64,000 bases of DNA from Isoetes taiwanensis (Eukaryota > Streptophyta > Lycopodiopsida > Isoetales > Isoetaceae). Below, piece by piece: positions 52,806-63,900 of this stretch (positions are counted from its first letter, which is position 1; each line of letters opens with the position of its first letter). Where the stretch lies: assembly GCA_021234155.1 (NCBI GenBank), contig JAJEKV010000047.1:3338494-3402493 (forward strand), given 5' to 3'. The notes under the pieces are model-generated. The model did not search any database, was not told the origin of the DNA, and saw only the letters and a list, made by a program, of their open reading frames with translations. The translations under genes were made by a program, and so were the position numbers.

Positions 52806-53249
52806 CTATGGGATCTCCTTTTCTGTCTGCAACACTTGTGCTGCCCTAAGGGAATACTGACCATCCACAACCCAGAACCTCACATCTTTACCCTTCAGGT
52901 CTTCCTCAATGCTCCACCTGAACAATTCATCTGCAGCTCTGCTGAATGGTATAATGTCCGTGGGCATTGAATCCGCAACAGGATGACGCACCATGAGGTT
53001 CAATATCTCTAGCATGTGAGCTGGATTAAATTCCCTATAGTTGAAGAGGACCGCATCACCAGTGCAAACCTTCAAGCTTCTTATGTCCAGTAGCAACTTG
53101 TGGCCAATCCCCAATTTTATTTCGGATTTGTTTCCATCGGATCTGTGCATGTAATTTAGCTGCATGTGCTTTGCTTCCCAGAGAAGAGAAGCAAATTGTA
53201 GACTGCATTGTCTTCCTCTTAGCGGATTATGCATGTCTATTTTCACCAA
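52806..53249 (-). pseudogene. Unidentified ORF with a ParB/sulfiredoxin-like motif
   Basis: A 147-codon minus-strand frame reads HNPLRGRQCSLQFASLLWEA, GIGHKLLLDIRSLKVCTGDA, FNPAHMLEILNLMVRHPVAD, DVRFWVVDGQYSLRAAQVLQ and a stop. The FW-V-VDGQ-x-S-x-x-AA ending is similar to the nucleotide-binding motif of ParB/sulfiredoxin-fold proteins (usually GQHR). It sits on the same strand and just upstream of the DUF7869-like frame, separated by palindromes. Both may therefore be exons or genes of one element. Product and activity are unknown; the fold call is tentative. Confidence 0.4.
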
Positions 53250-54096
53250 AGTAATAAAAATTTGTCAGCACTTTTTTGCAAAGTGAGCATTAATTATATT
53301 GAGCTGTCAATGCTTACTCTATGTTGGAATGGAATTGGGGTACAGTTCCCCTGCAATTTACTGCTATATTCTTATTGTCATGTCTAGAGCACATTAATGT
53401 GGCTGGAGGTGGTATTGGACTATATGTCCGTTCTTTAGAGAATGGTTTTTATAGAGCATTATTGGCAGTATTATTGGCAGTATTTTTGGCAGTATTCTTG
53501 GCCAATAGTCAGTCATATATACATCTTCAACTATTAATTGAGAGAGAGTTATTAAGTTCACTCAACAAAGAAAATCAAATAATATTTTAATTGCATCATA
53601 CTTTATAAAGAATACTCTTTTCTCATTCCCAACACATTATGACCACAATGCTTTCGCCCTGCAATGCCGTATTTTTTAAACCATAATTCTTAGGCTGGAA
53701 GTACATTAAAGAACTTGAAGATGTTGAATGCATAGTACAAAGCTTCAAACCTTTTTCCGTATTTTTGCAATAATTATTTTACAATGTTTTTCATTGTTGC
53801 AATTTAATCTCAAACGTTACTACATATACCTACGTTAAAATAACACCATTTATATATATATATGACCCTATAAAAGGATACGATGCCTCCCTTTTGCTGG
53901 ACTAACATTCCAAACGTGTGTCTGCATCATTGGACACACATTGCGCTCATGATAATACATATGTAGTTTAGGAAGCATATGCGCATCCAACAACTTAACC
54001 ACCAAAGAGATACCCTCAAGTTATATCGTGCATCCATTTCGCAATTGGTCTGAGAGGGATAGGTGGAGAATAACTACAAGGTTTGAACTACAAGGT
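53250..54096. other. AT-rich, no gene seen
   Basis: Includes a triple direct repeat of TATTGGCAGTATT-like sequence near 53,460-53,500, a TA run at about 53,852-53,862, and a short tandem duplication (GAACTACAAGGTTT twice) right at the duplication junction 54,075-54,098. Confidence 0.5.
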
Positions 54097-54602
54097 TTGA
54101 TGCGCAAAACTCTTACTAAACTCACCGTTGTGGGGTAAATGTCCCTTCACTTGGACATACCGCTCGACTGCTTTTGCTCGAACCACGGCAATCTTGCACT
54201 CGTGAGCCTTATACTTACCCCTCCTACTAGGCCACTCTCTTTCAAACTCATTCTTGTCCAAATTTGTGATTACGTCGTCGTAGTCTGCTCCATGCGGACA
54301 ATAGCCTGGCCCTGCCTTGCCAGCTACATTATGCACCTCTGTGATGGTGCAATTATCCCTCTTTGAAACTTCCTCCATCGCACGCAGCCTTCTTAACTCA
54401 GTCGTGCGATACTCATTCGCTCTTGCATGTGCTGCTGCTTTCTCCATTTGCCGAGCAGCTGACATTTCAAGTTCGTTCTCCAGGGTTTGCCGCCAAGGAG
54501 AGGGGGTCCTCAAATTCGAGGGTACCGAAAAATCATGCTGACCCAGCTGCTCCGATGTATCCACGTGTGTGGAGGAGATTCGTCGTCCTGTTCACGAGAC
54601 AT
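54097..54602 (-). pseudogene. RING-type coiled-coil gene, 5' part, copy B (cut by duplication junction)
   Basis: The ATG at 54,602 is followed after about a dozen codons by a 1-bp deletion relative to copy A (CACGTGTGTGG for CACGTTGTGTGG) that shifts the frame. The remaining frame reads SEQLGQHDFSVPSNLRTPSP, RQMEKAAAHARANEYRTTEL and KAHECKIAVVRAKAVERYVQ. It ends at FAHQTL where unrelated sequence begins at the tandem junction. The join CKIA-VVRAK shows the gene before L1 insertion. The coiled-coil and RING parts are missing. Confidence 0.7.
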
Positions 54603-54852
54603 AATTATAGTGCTGACTTGTATAGGTGTGCTTTGACTTCTTGTCTTTATAATTTTCGTTAGCTGCGACATATAAAAAAGCACAAAATAAATAACACAAA
54701 AAACACACGAAAAGAAGAGCTAAGCTACACACATGGACAAAAATTTCTCAAATAGCATCAAATAAGCGTTTAATGAATTTATTTGGAATATTATATAGTA
54801 CAAGAATGTTTGAATGTAAATTTATGGTCTTGTGAATAACAGAATATGCACG

Positions 54853-56589
54853 CTAAGCGTGACTAGGACCAGCTTGGTCTAATGCATCGTCGCCACCGCG
54901 GCCAAGTTGAAGAATCCAATCTGATTCCAATTGTGGCCTCGTGCACGGAATTGGAGAGCAATGAAAACTGCTCTGCATGGTGTCAAGTAGCTGGGCCATA
55001 TCAAATTTTCGTGTTTTGTCTCTCATTGGCGACTCAACGCAATGTTTCAAATAGTCGCACATTCTCTGATGCTTGCCTTGCTGCTCCAGGCTTCCTATTG
55101 ACTCCATGTAGGAGTGCTTACTAGCAAAGTCAGCTAAGTAGTATACAATGTACGCTGCCCCGTGCAAATCAAAGTCAACCCTTGCAGGCACTGTCTTCGA
55201 GCCACTACCAAAATAAAGATCATCGTGCATATATGGATGCCTGGCCCTTTCCATCTCAATTCTTTTCTTACCTTTGCCATCCAAACCCTTGTAATGCCAT
55301 CGTTTTACCTCCACTGTCTCGCCGATCAACCTGGATTCACCCCAATCACAAATGCCAATGTATATAGCCTAAGGATCAATATATCCCTTCTCCTTTCCAT
55401 AATCAAAATGGAGCAATATATTGCTCGGATGCAAGTCCATATGCAAATATCTTTCTTGATGGAGTTTTCGTAGCCCGCTGCAGAATGACATTGCCAAGTC
55501 CCCAACCCTAGAGGCAACAAATAATTCTTTCTTTCTGTGCTCCTCAAGCAGCCTCAAGTCCGTCTCAACTCTGGGAACAGCTCCTAACTTCTTAAATGCA
55601 AGCTCTGCAAAAGCATTGCACCCATGACTTGTAAAGAAGGTTGCCAACGAACCTCCATTCCAAAAAGAGAAAATTAACCCTTGTCTTTCTAGGCCGGTTG
55701 TGCTACCAATGCAGCGTATTATACACCCATGCCTAACTTGCATTCCAGACTCCCTCATGTTCTTCAACATAGCTTCCACTAACTTATTGGGATCTGTACT
55801 TGGCTGAAAATTATTATGTTGAAGTTTTACACAATAAGGTTCATCCTTAATAAAACTAGACCCTAAAATATTGCACTTATACACTGCGCCATATGAACCA
55901 GAACCAATTCGTTGTCTGTTTATTATTTGTGATGAATCTACTTTGGCAAACCAAGTTGTCTTGGCATCTGCTCTTCTATGAGCTTCCCACTCCCTATCTG
56001 TCTCACCAGGACGTGTGGCTTTTATGGTTTGCGCCAACACTTTCTTAACAAGATGAGGGGGTTGATGGGCTTCTTTCTTCAATTTTCTGTTGGTCCATGC
56101 CACATTCCATGTGCTGGCTTTTTCTTTTAGCTCTAGCCTCAAGTGATGACTACTCAAATTTGCAACTTCTGTGATCATATTCCCGGTAGTGCGGCTAATA
56201 TTACCCACTATCCATGTATATCTCTCTTGCTCACTCTTTTCAGGCTCTAGATCCATCATTCGAAGCTTAAAAGCCCTCTCGGCATCTTTTACCAGCCCTG
56301 CATGGTAGTCTAGCCATCCTTCCTCGCTGTTGGTAGTCAATTCCAAATCCTGAGCTGAGGCATTGCACAGCCGGTTACACAACCAGTTCATGAATTCTGG
56401 TCTCAAAGTAGACCATGCTTGTTGTGGTCTAGTTCTTTTTCTACGCGGCAGTGCTGCAGAAGATGACTCAGGTTGCAGCTCTGTAGCCTCTGTTTGAGAC
56501 GCCAATGCCTCTACTGGTTGCGGCTCTATCTGAGACACTAATGCCACATTTGGTTGCGAGTTAACTTCTGCTCTCTCTTCTAAAGTCAT
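54853..56589 (-). pseudogene. Protein-kinase-like gene, copy B (one in-frame stop)
   Basis: The ATG at 56,589 opens a ~220-residue N-terminal region (MTLEERAEVNSQPNVALVSQ, a basic RRKRTRP patch, then helices) with no recognised domain. The kinase domain follows: Gly-rich loop IGSGSYGAVYKC (about 228-239), YCVKLQ (Lys255), hinge FSFWNGGSLATFF, catalytic loop LHMDLHPSNILL (His383-Asp385-Asn390, with Met for Arg and His for Lys), then a TAG at codon 407 where copy A has Gln. Downstream in the same frame are ICDWGESRLIGE (DWG for DFG), HPYMHDDLYFG, VDFDLHGAAYIVYYLADFAS (an Asp-x-x-x-x-Gly-like helix F) and a C-terminal tail to 54,853. The full protein would be near 578 residues. Apart from the stop it is open. 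It may have been an active but atypical kinase. It is adjacent to the RING gene in both copies. Confidence 0.85.
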
Positions 56590-57298
56590 ACTGCTTGTTT
56601 TAAGGGATTGTCTAGCTAGCTAGCAAAATGGGACTCCGCGACAATACGCAAATGACAACAGCAACACCTACAAGTCAAGCAAAGATAAAACTTTCAATTT
56701 AGTGCTTAGCACATGAGGGTAAATCAACTCACTTTGACCAAAACAAAACGCTAATTTTACGCTACTACGCTAAGACCCTAACATTTTATCCTATTACTAG
56801 TAAATTTTAATTGGTTCATAAGTATGTATGTGCAAGGCCAAGGATGGGGTAACACATGAAAGGACCAAAACACGATTTATGATCTATAGCCCAGCTACTG
56901 CCAAAATGCGAGGCTAGCAAGTTTAAAATGCATTGCACTTGTCCCAGGTCGCGCTTTTTCAAAAGACGAGACCAATCGAATGCTATATTGGTGTCGGACT
57001 TTCATCAACAACACCATCAAGAACTAGGGTGTGAATTAATAAAACATTCTCTTAACCCTTAATAAGAGTACAACGCACACCTTTTGACACCGCGTGACCA
57101 AGGCCAACAACGGCGTCAGGCGAGGGTTATATTTCTTAAAAAAGGGAGACCCTAGTTGCCTTAAACTTCAGCAGTGCCACCCACCCTCGGCATGGCGCAA
57201 ATAAATGCGGCAATACCAGGCAAGGGGCATGCCTACGCTCTTGGCAACACGAAACCCTAAAAAAGCACTAAACCTGTTGTCGTTTAAGGGAAGGCAAC

Positions 57299-57299
<1 letters not shown>

Positions 57300-57329
<30 letters not shown>

Positions 57330-57730
57330 GTCTTAAATTATTATTTGTCTCAAATTATTGTTTTTTTTTTTATTTTTATTCTAGTAACACGCCAAGCTCA
57401 AATTTCACGTAACAAGGCACTCTACCATCGCCAATGCCTTACTGTGAGTGCAATAGGTGAGGGCCTAACTATGGACCTAACCCGCCTAACTATAAAAAAA
57501 AAAACAACAAAAACCTAAAACTAAGGAAAAAGTTTTGGGGGCAAGTTGGAAGGTTGGGCTAAGATACCGCCTTTAAGGGGCTTAAACTCAAACACCGCTA
57601 CCAAGATATATAGGCAAAACCACAGACGCTGGTAAATCCTTTCGCAGACGCTGAACGTAGTAAATCTAGCGACTGTTGAACACCGCAAGATACGCTGGAA
57701 TTTTTCACAGACGCTGAACACACATAGTTT
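57300..57730. other. Hyperdiverged stretch next to the right terminus, copy B
   Basis: Compared with 42,935-43,370, this stretch differs at many positions while both flanks are nearly identical. The palindromes of copy A are replaced, for example TTCGCGTACGCGAAACG by TTCGCAGACGCTGAACG, and GCGCGTACGCGAAA by CAAGATACGCTGGAA. Only the two innermost-to-end copies (GCGTACGCAAAA and TTCGCGTACGCGAA near 57,760-57,795) remain. Confidence 0.7.
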
Positions 57731-57882
57731 TGCCTCGCAAAATTCAAATCTGAGTTTTGCGTACGCAAAATATGAAGGTTTCGCGTACGCGAATTTTTTT
57801 TTTCCGGTCGGCGACCTTTAAATACGTTATATACGTATTTTATTAAAAAATATGTATTTTTTCTTTATACGTCAGGAATTTG

Positions 57883-57918
57883 AATTTTGTACGAATAGAA
57901 CCTATCCCTGATTCCCTC
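57883..57918 (-). repeat. Right terminus of the hAT-like element plus 8-bp duplication, copy B
   Basis: GAACCTATCCCTG ends at 57,910, followed by ATTCCCTC, identical to copy A. Because the flank is shared, this end was duplicated with its surroundings and not by transposition. Confidence 0.8.
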
Positions 57919-58138
57919 TGGAGAACCATTTGGCTCATTTCATCTTCTAGCGCGATTTAAGACGACATGGACGGATGAACATTGTGTAGGAGAGTTTTAG
58001 AAGGCAAGTGTCTCCCATATTTAAAACCTACGGATGTGACATTATACTGCAGCCCTTTGAAGAGGTAAGAACCATGTTTTTTGCATAAGAATTTGATGTG
58101 GGACTATAACTTGACTCCAGGCTTTCTGAACCCGTTTA

Positions 58139-58570
58139 TTATAGATCTTGTTGTTTATTTATTGTCCTCTATCAAGGCCCACAAAGTGAAAATATGATCA
58201 ATGGTGGCATGTCTAAGCGTGAACCATGCATGGGTAAGGGGCATGCACCTCTGTGTCCTCTACCCATGCCCTCAATTGCTGCTAAAGAATTTCGGCCGAC
58301 AACTTTACCAACAATGAGCTGATTATAGTTGTGTAGTAGTTAAAGAAGAGTGGGGATCACATGCCTTATATATTAAAACCACTCTATTGGCGGTCTATTT
58401 GGGGTTGGGGGGAGGGGGGGTGTCCTTGGGATGGCCTATTGAATAGACTCATCTGAGCCTGCAGCCTTATAATTTGTGAGACATTGCAAACATTTAATTA
58501 CATCTGCTACTGTTATAACCGATGCGGAGTTGCCTATATTGATGCATCATTTTGAACCCGATAGGATCAT
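58139..58570 (-). mobile_element. Decayed LINE-A RT fragment, copy B (internally deleted)
   Basis: Corresponds to 44,443-44,890 of copy A: HATIDHIFTLWALIED and NYKAAG remain readable on the minus strand. The YADD part present at 43,990-44,190 is removed by the 659-bp deletion at GAACCCGTT|TATTATAG. Confidence 0.8.
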
Positions 58571-58599
58571 AAAGCTGCATTTAGTACTGTCCCCACTGT

Positions 58600-61180
58600 T
58601 CTAAAAAAGATGTTTCCTATAGGTTACATATGTATTTGTAGTACTTTTCTCCAAAATATTTTGAGGTGGCAATCAAGGAGGTAAAATATTTTCCGTTGAT
58701 GCTCTATAATGCATTGTGCCTTCTTGCCTTTGAGAAAACCTCTGTATTGTTTGATCGCCTGCAATCTGAAAGTAGGATCAATCACCTAAGGAGTTTCTTA
58801 CTTAAGCTGGTAGTCAAGGTATTGACATTTGACACAAACTTTATATGCAATTAGTGTCGAAGTGTCCTGACTTAGACAAGGGTAGCTTGCGGGGTAAAGT
58901 GGCAAGTAGTGTATAAGCAGTACAAGGCTGATAAAAAAATAAAATAATATGTTTGGTTTTGAAAGGTGTGAGGCGTGCAAGTATGGTCTTATGGATCGAT
59001 ACATAAACCAATGAGCACATATTGTATGCTATGCAGTGCAAGTGATGCTAACACTCCCATGGGAGAAGTTCCAGATGAGATTGAAGAATTTCATTTGCCA
59101 AATGGAAAAAAAAAAGCACCAAACGATACATCAAAGGAATCTAAGGATTCAGTGATCCACCTCCATGAACGGGTTCTCGCATGGCTCCAACTCAATCTTG
59201 AAAATTGAATTGGTTAATCTTTGTTTTAAAAGGCTTGCAAAGTTTTTCTTGGTTTACTGTTATGAACATGGCTTGGAGTAAGAATGAGAATGAGAATGAT
59301 TTTTTATCGTCCACTGAGGCCAATCGGCCTATGGGAACAAAGCTAAGGAAATAATCCATATTGGGAATGCTGATGTAATGGGGGCATGCCATCTGCATTC
59401 AAGGGGTAGCAAAAAACCCACACTATACGGATTTTTAAGAAGCCAATTTTGACCCCTCCAAATAAAATTTACTTAGGATAGTGTCCACATTCCGGAAAAA
59501 ATGACACCCTACTGAACATATATGTACATAAATAGGTCCAAAAAAACCCCTCTCCGTGCATGCAGATACATTATACATACAAAATGGTGAGCCCCCCTTG
59601 GCGTTGATGTCGTAGCACTTGATTGGATGGACCAAATACACGAAGTCAAGCTTCATGAGCAAAAGGGCTAGTAGCCGGATGGTCTTTTATATAGACGATC
59701 AAATTATCCCAAGGATGTTAAAGATCAGAGATTTCCAAGTCAGGCACCAAGCTTTTTGTGCAAGAACACTCTCAGCAATTATATCAAGAATCCTCTTGAT
59801 TGTACTTTCCATCTCGGCCATCACTTGGAGTCAGGGATGCTTAATCTAGAATTTCGGGGGAAGAGGTGGTAGGTGCTAATTGACGCGTCTAGCGCAACCA
59901 AGGTCCATTTCATTGGGTTTTTGTACTGGGAGGGCTTTTGATTGGTAGAGGGGCAGCTGGATATGAGTATTTTATAAGCAATTAGGAATTGTGCAGCATC
60001 AACAAAAGAGCCAACAATTCTTATCACTGTGGGAGAGTCTAGAATTTTGGGGGTGAGGCGATAAATGCTGCCTCATGTGCTTGCACTATGTGCAACCAAA
60101 GATCATTGCATAGAGCTTGAGTTAGAGGCTAGAGTGGGAAAAAAAAGCATCTGCAAGTGATTAGGGACATCTTGGATGAACATTTCCCAAATGAAATCGA
60201 ACTAAACAAATTAAATCAAACCTGGCAACCATCAAAAAGCCCAAGGGAATATCCAAGACTCAGAATCCTTTGTTGGAAACTCACCACAGCAGAAATCCAA
60301 CAATGAGAAGATCCATCTGCACAAACAAAAAAGCCAAGAACTCACTAAAAACCAAACCCAAAAGTTGAACTAGAGCCAAACCTTTGGCACTATCTATGTG
60401 TTACATGTATACTAGATTCCTAACACAAGCTCGATGTCATTTTTACTGCGCCAAGCATCACATTTTATAACGTTTTAAGCATCATGTATACAATAAACGC
60501 ATGAATGGATGATCATAACAATTTTAATGTCTGACATAATGCAGATGCTAACATGTCTGGCCAAAGTATTTTAACCCTGTGTTTGGCTGTTTAACTTTTC
60601 ACTTAATTGGGGTACTTTATCTTCTATGTATAACTCTGGCATGCATTAGATGGCGCTCTTGAGGCACCTTTGACTATGGCGGGGAACGAAGAAACTAGGT
60701 TTTAACATAACTTTTGCACCCGATCTTTGTTTCTCATAGGTTCTCTAATGTTGGGTCGCTATTTTGATGCCACTGCACATTGCACACTTTGAAGAGATAA
60801 GCTTCATTTGTGTATTGCACAAATAAATGTCTGCTACTGTGCATAAGATCCTTCAAGGTTTGGCTAAGGTTGTTGTAGGCATGGAAGCTCTGCCCTGCCC
60901 CATTTCTTTATTCCTTTACTTCCATGAATCCGTGTGCTATATTCAAAGACATAGCCTTAAATTTTTGTTGGATAAGTTTCTATGTCAAATGGTCTATTTA
61001 AGTGCTTCTGTACCCCTTGTATGCATCTGTTAGGTTAGCATATGTTGGTCTTCTGAACCATTTCTCCCGAACCATTTCTTCTGAACCAATGTAGTATATC
61101 AATTTCCTCTCTTATATCATATCACCAACAAAAGAATTAACAAGCATATTCATTCTAATTGTACCCAAATTTTCAGCGTA
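58600..61180. other. Flanking region without a recognised gene (copy B)
   Basis: Collinear with 44,900-47,460. It has the same short frames with small differences (for example a 13-bp loss near 60,287 that removes part of the Lys-rich frame seen at 46,330). It contains the LINE-A stub at 59,285-59,334. Confidence 0.4.
59285..59334 (-). mobile_element. 50-bp LINE-A 3'-end stub with microsatellite tail
   Basis: The insert is absent at the matching site of copy A (AGTAAGAACAAAGC at about 45,596). On the minus strand it reads CCATAGGCCGATTGGCCTC, then AGTGGACGAT, a short A-run and (ATTCTC)n. This matches the end of the LINE-A at 20,377-20,430 (CCCATAGGCCAATTGGTCTC, GTGGACGC, then TTCTTA repeats). 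A 3-bp GAA may be the target duplication. Confidence 0.8.
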
Positions 61181-61186
61181 TTATCT

Positions 61187-61557
61187 CTTTTTTTTTTTTC
61201 TTTTTTTTTTTTGGTGAAAGTAAGAAAATTTTGTATTCAACAGATTGGAAGAATTACAACATAAAGATCCCTCATGGATCAAATTTAGAATCAGTACAAC
61301 GGATCCCACGTGAATCTAAAATTTTATCTGAAGCTCTTGTACTCATAAGCCTCTCTCAACCTCTTTCTTCGTCTAACTAGTACTACAGTATCAACATCTT
61401 CGTAGTTAAACAAAGTACTAGAGGAGTCAAGTGCCCATTTTCCACGACTTGCAGACAAATCTTGAATGCTCAAAGAACCCTCTTGCATAAATAGAGAAGG
61501 AGAGGAAAGAAATGACGAGTAACTTGAGCAATCTCCCGCACTGCTCAAAGAAGCCAC
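61187..61557 (-). mobile_element. Poly-A-tailed retroposon-like 3' end with a short ORF (copy B)
   Basis: Same as 47,464-47,822 but with a longer T-run interrupted by a C (61,188-61,212). The 77-codon minus-strand frame (61,324-61,557) differs by one residue (SASRGKW for SANRGKW). Confidence 0.45.
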
Positions 61558-62081
61558 CTATGCTTCAAACTATGATCATATCTACAAATCTACTTACATC
61601 TGTGAAGTCAAAAGAGATGCTGCATTGTCGGGATGTGCCAGTCAGCCAACCTGAATAACCTAGACACACAGCCCAGCCGCCAAAACTCTCCTCCAAAGTT
61701 TGGTTCATGATATGGGAGCATCGTCCTAGTCACAATCAAATCCCTAGCTCGGCATTCTCAAGAAATCTCACATTCTATTAATAAACTTGCAAATAGTGAT
61801 AAAAAAAACTCTTCTTCCTTCCAAGGAAACAGCCCTAGATCTTTACGCTAGCATGAAAGAGCAAGAGGGAGGGAATCATACAATTGTTTAAAGAATCTGG
61901 ATTAAGATATAGACTGCTAGAAATCAAAAGAACCTGAAGCCCATTTTCTCAAAGCTATGCACAAATTTGCTCCACCTTATAGACCTATATGCCTTTTCAG
62001 TGTGTTCTTGCCTACAAAGAAAGAAAGAAATGAAGAATTTATGCCAGTCCGGCCACTTTAGCATCTTCTGAGAAAGAGCCC

Positions 62082-62519
62082 TTGCAGCCTATTCCACTAA
62101 TTAGAGATAACAAAGATTGGGGCAGCAAAAAATTCTTCCCAAGATCTTCCTTTCTTGCAAGAAACATAATGCCTCTGATGCATTTGAGCAGAAAGACCAC
62201 ATTAGTGGATTACCCATATCCTCATAGGAAAGTCGCCCTGAAGAAGCTTCAAGAAACAAATTATCTGACAATCTTGAGATGCAACAGATCCGGCAAAAAC
62301 ATCTGCAAGAAACCCTGGCTAGCATCTGTAGAAACAAAGAAATCTCTGGAAGTGTTGCAGCAGTGCCGATTTGAGAGAAGAGGAGAGCAGCTTCCCTTCT
62401 CTCACACCGCCCTAGCCGCAGGCGCCAAGAATGATCATCTTAACATGTCCGGTGCTTTTTGTATTACAAGGACAAAATCCAGTGTATCATCTCTCTATAG
62501 AGTAGAATGTCAAGAGTAG
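62082..62519 (+). other. Unidentified 145-codon ORF or exon remnant (copy B)
   Basis: Duplicate of 48,347-48,784 with three residue changes in the open frame (Q to K, I to T, and a silent-type change). Frame choice and product are unknown. Confidence 0.3.
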
Positions 62520-63118
62520 AATGAAGGTACCCTCCAGTGCTGGGATTGATAGTTTGAATGTTGTGGTGAATAGTTCATAACTGATCATTTTCATGGTCTT
62601 AAGTCTTCTAGATTTTATTGCCGCGATTGGTTATGGTTGCATGAGGAGCTGCGAATAATTATGGATACTAGTACATCTCTGATAATTTTCCTAAGCATTT
62701 GCCCTTGGGTTGAGCTATGGCCAGGTGGTCCGTTTGGAAATTTATAACATATAAGTTCTGAAGACAGTTCGTTTGAAGACACTTCTTAGCTTCATTATAA
62801 TCCTGCAATGTATGTGGTTAATAAAAATGTGTTTGGCTTCTTTACAAAAGCTCCTGCTCTATATGTACCTCGGAGGATTATGATAGAGCTAAGCACTATC
62901 TTCAGAGTGCTCATACCACTCCGTCTGGTCCTTCAAGCAGCTATATGCAGACCCTATTAGTAAACCTTACAGATACTTCTTTTTGTTTTTGCACCTTAAG
63001 ATTTTGTGCTATATAGGCTTGCCCTGTCATTTCCCACAAGATGTTACTTCGACATACCATTAGAATTTGCTGGGGTTTCCAGCAGCTCTATCTCCGATCC
63101 TTCAAGGATGAAGAATGG

Positions 63119-63673
63119 CATTAGAGGAAATTTGAGATCTCATTCCATCCCCATAAGAATCCTCCAATGGAATGGCTACCCTCTATTACCTGCAATTAAT
63201 GCAGCACCAACAACTTCATTGTTGTTGTTTTCCCCCCATAACTTTTGATCCACTCATCAAAATGTTGTGGCGTTTGTTGCATTAGATGCGGAATGAAAAG
63301 ATCTTTCCAATGATATATGGTTATGATGTATTTCAATATGGTCATATGCGTTAACCTTAAAAAAATATGATTTTTTGCTTATTTCTTATATATTTGTATC
63401 GTAAAAGATGTATGAATGGGTTATCACTAGATAGATCTTGTGAAGACGAACCCATTGCTACAAAAAGTTTTTGAATCGGAGTTCTGGATCAAAAGTTATA
63501 ATGAAAAAATGATACTACAGAAGTTAGTTGCAATTGCATTAATTACAGGCTGCCACATAATACTGGAATGAGATATACTGGAGCTCTTCTCTTATTGGAC
63601 AGTTTAAAAAGCTGACATGGCATTTTAAGCATTCCTTAATGGGACAAAATGTGATCTCATTTTTCCTCTAATG
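63119..63673. mobile_element. MITE-like insert (555 bp) present only in copy B
   Basis: Copy A reads AAGAATGGAGTTCTACC at 49,363-49,379. Copy B has 555 bp between AAGAATGG and AGTTCTACC. The insert starts CATTAGAGGAAATTTGAGATC and, inverted, ends CATTAGAGGAAAAATGAGATC, so the terminal inverted repeats are about 20 bp with good identity and extend more weakly to about 40 bp (a CCCATTAAG / CCCCATAAG step). There is no coding capacity. No target duplication longer than one base is visible, so the superfamily is undetermined. Confidence 0.85.
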
Positions 63674-63769
63674 AGTTCTACCAGTGATGACGAGTGTCTC
63701 TACCATAAATGCTACAAGGCTAAAATATCCTCAGAATAGGTAGACGAGTCGAATCAAAGTTGAGTGCTT

Positions 63770-63900
63770 ACCGGAAGGCATGGTCTTTCGTTTCTTCGTT
63801 CCACTAGAGCCCGGCTCCGATCCGGCGCCCTGCTTCTTTGTTGGAGTCGTCATGTCTTGATGCTTGCGCTGTCTCTTGCCTGCTCGAATTCCCTTCTAAA
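63770..63900 (-). other. Exon-like ORF remnant with donor site (copy B)
   Basis: Duplicate of the minus-strand frame at 49,428-49,634. The MTTPTKKQGAGSEPGSSG and KRKTMPSG part with donor GTAAGC is unchanged, while two one-base insertions (in GCGCTGTCTC and TGCCTGCTCG) break the upstream part. Confidence 0.35.

Larger units (their letters stand above)
31269..54096. repeat. Left copy of the tandem segmental duplication (unit ~14.4 kb without L1)
   Basis: The sequence from TTGATGCGCAAAAC at 31,269 recurs at 54,097, and homology continues collinearly through 49,696 / 64,000. The offset is 22,828 before the L1 and 14,408 just after it. That gives a unit of about 14.4 kb, with 49,697-54,096 predicted to recur beyond the window. 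The left copy contains the L1 and an extra 659-bp segment (43,784-44,442). Confidence 0.8.
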
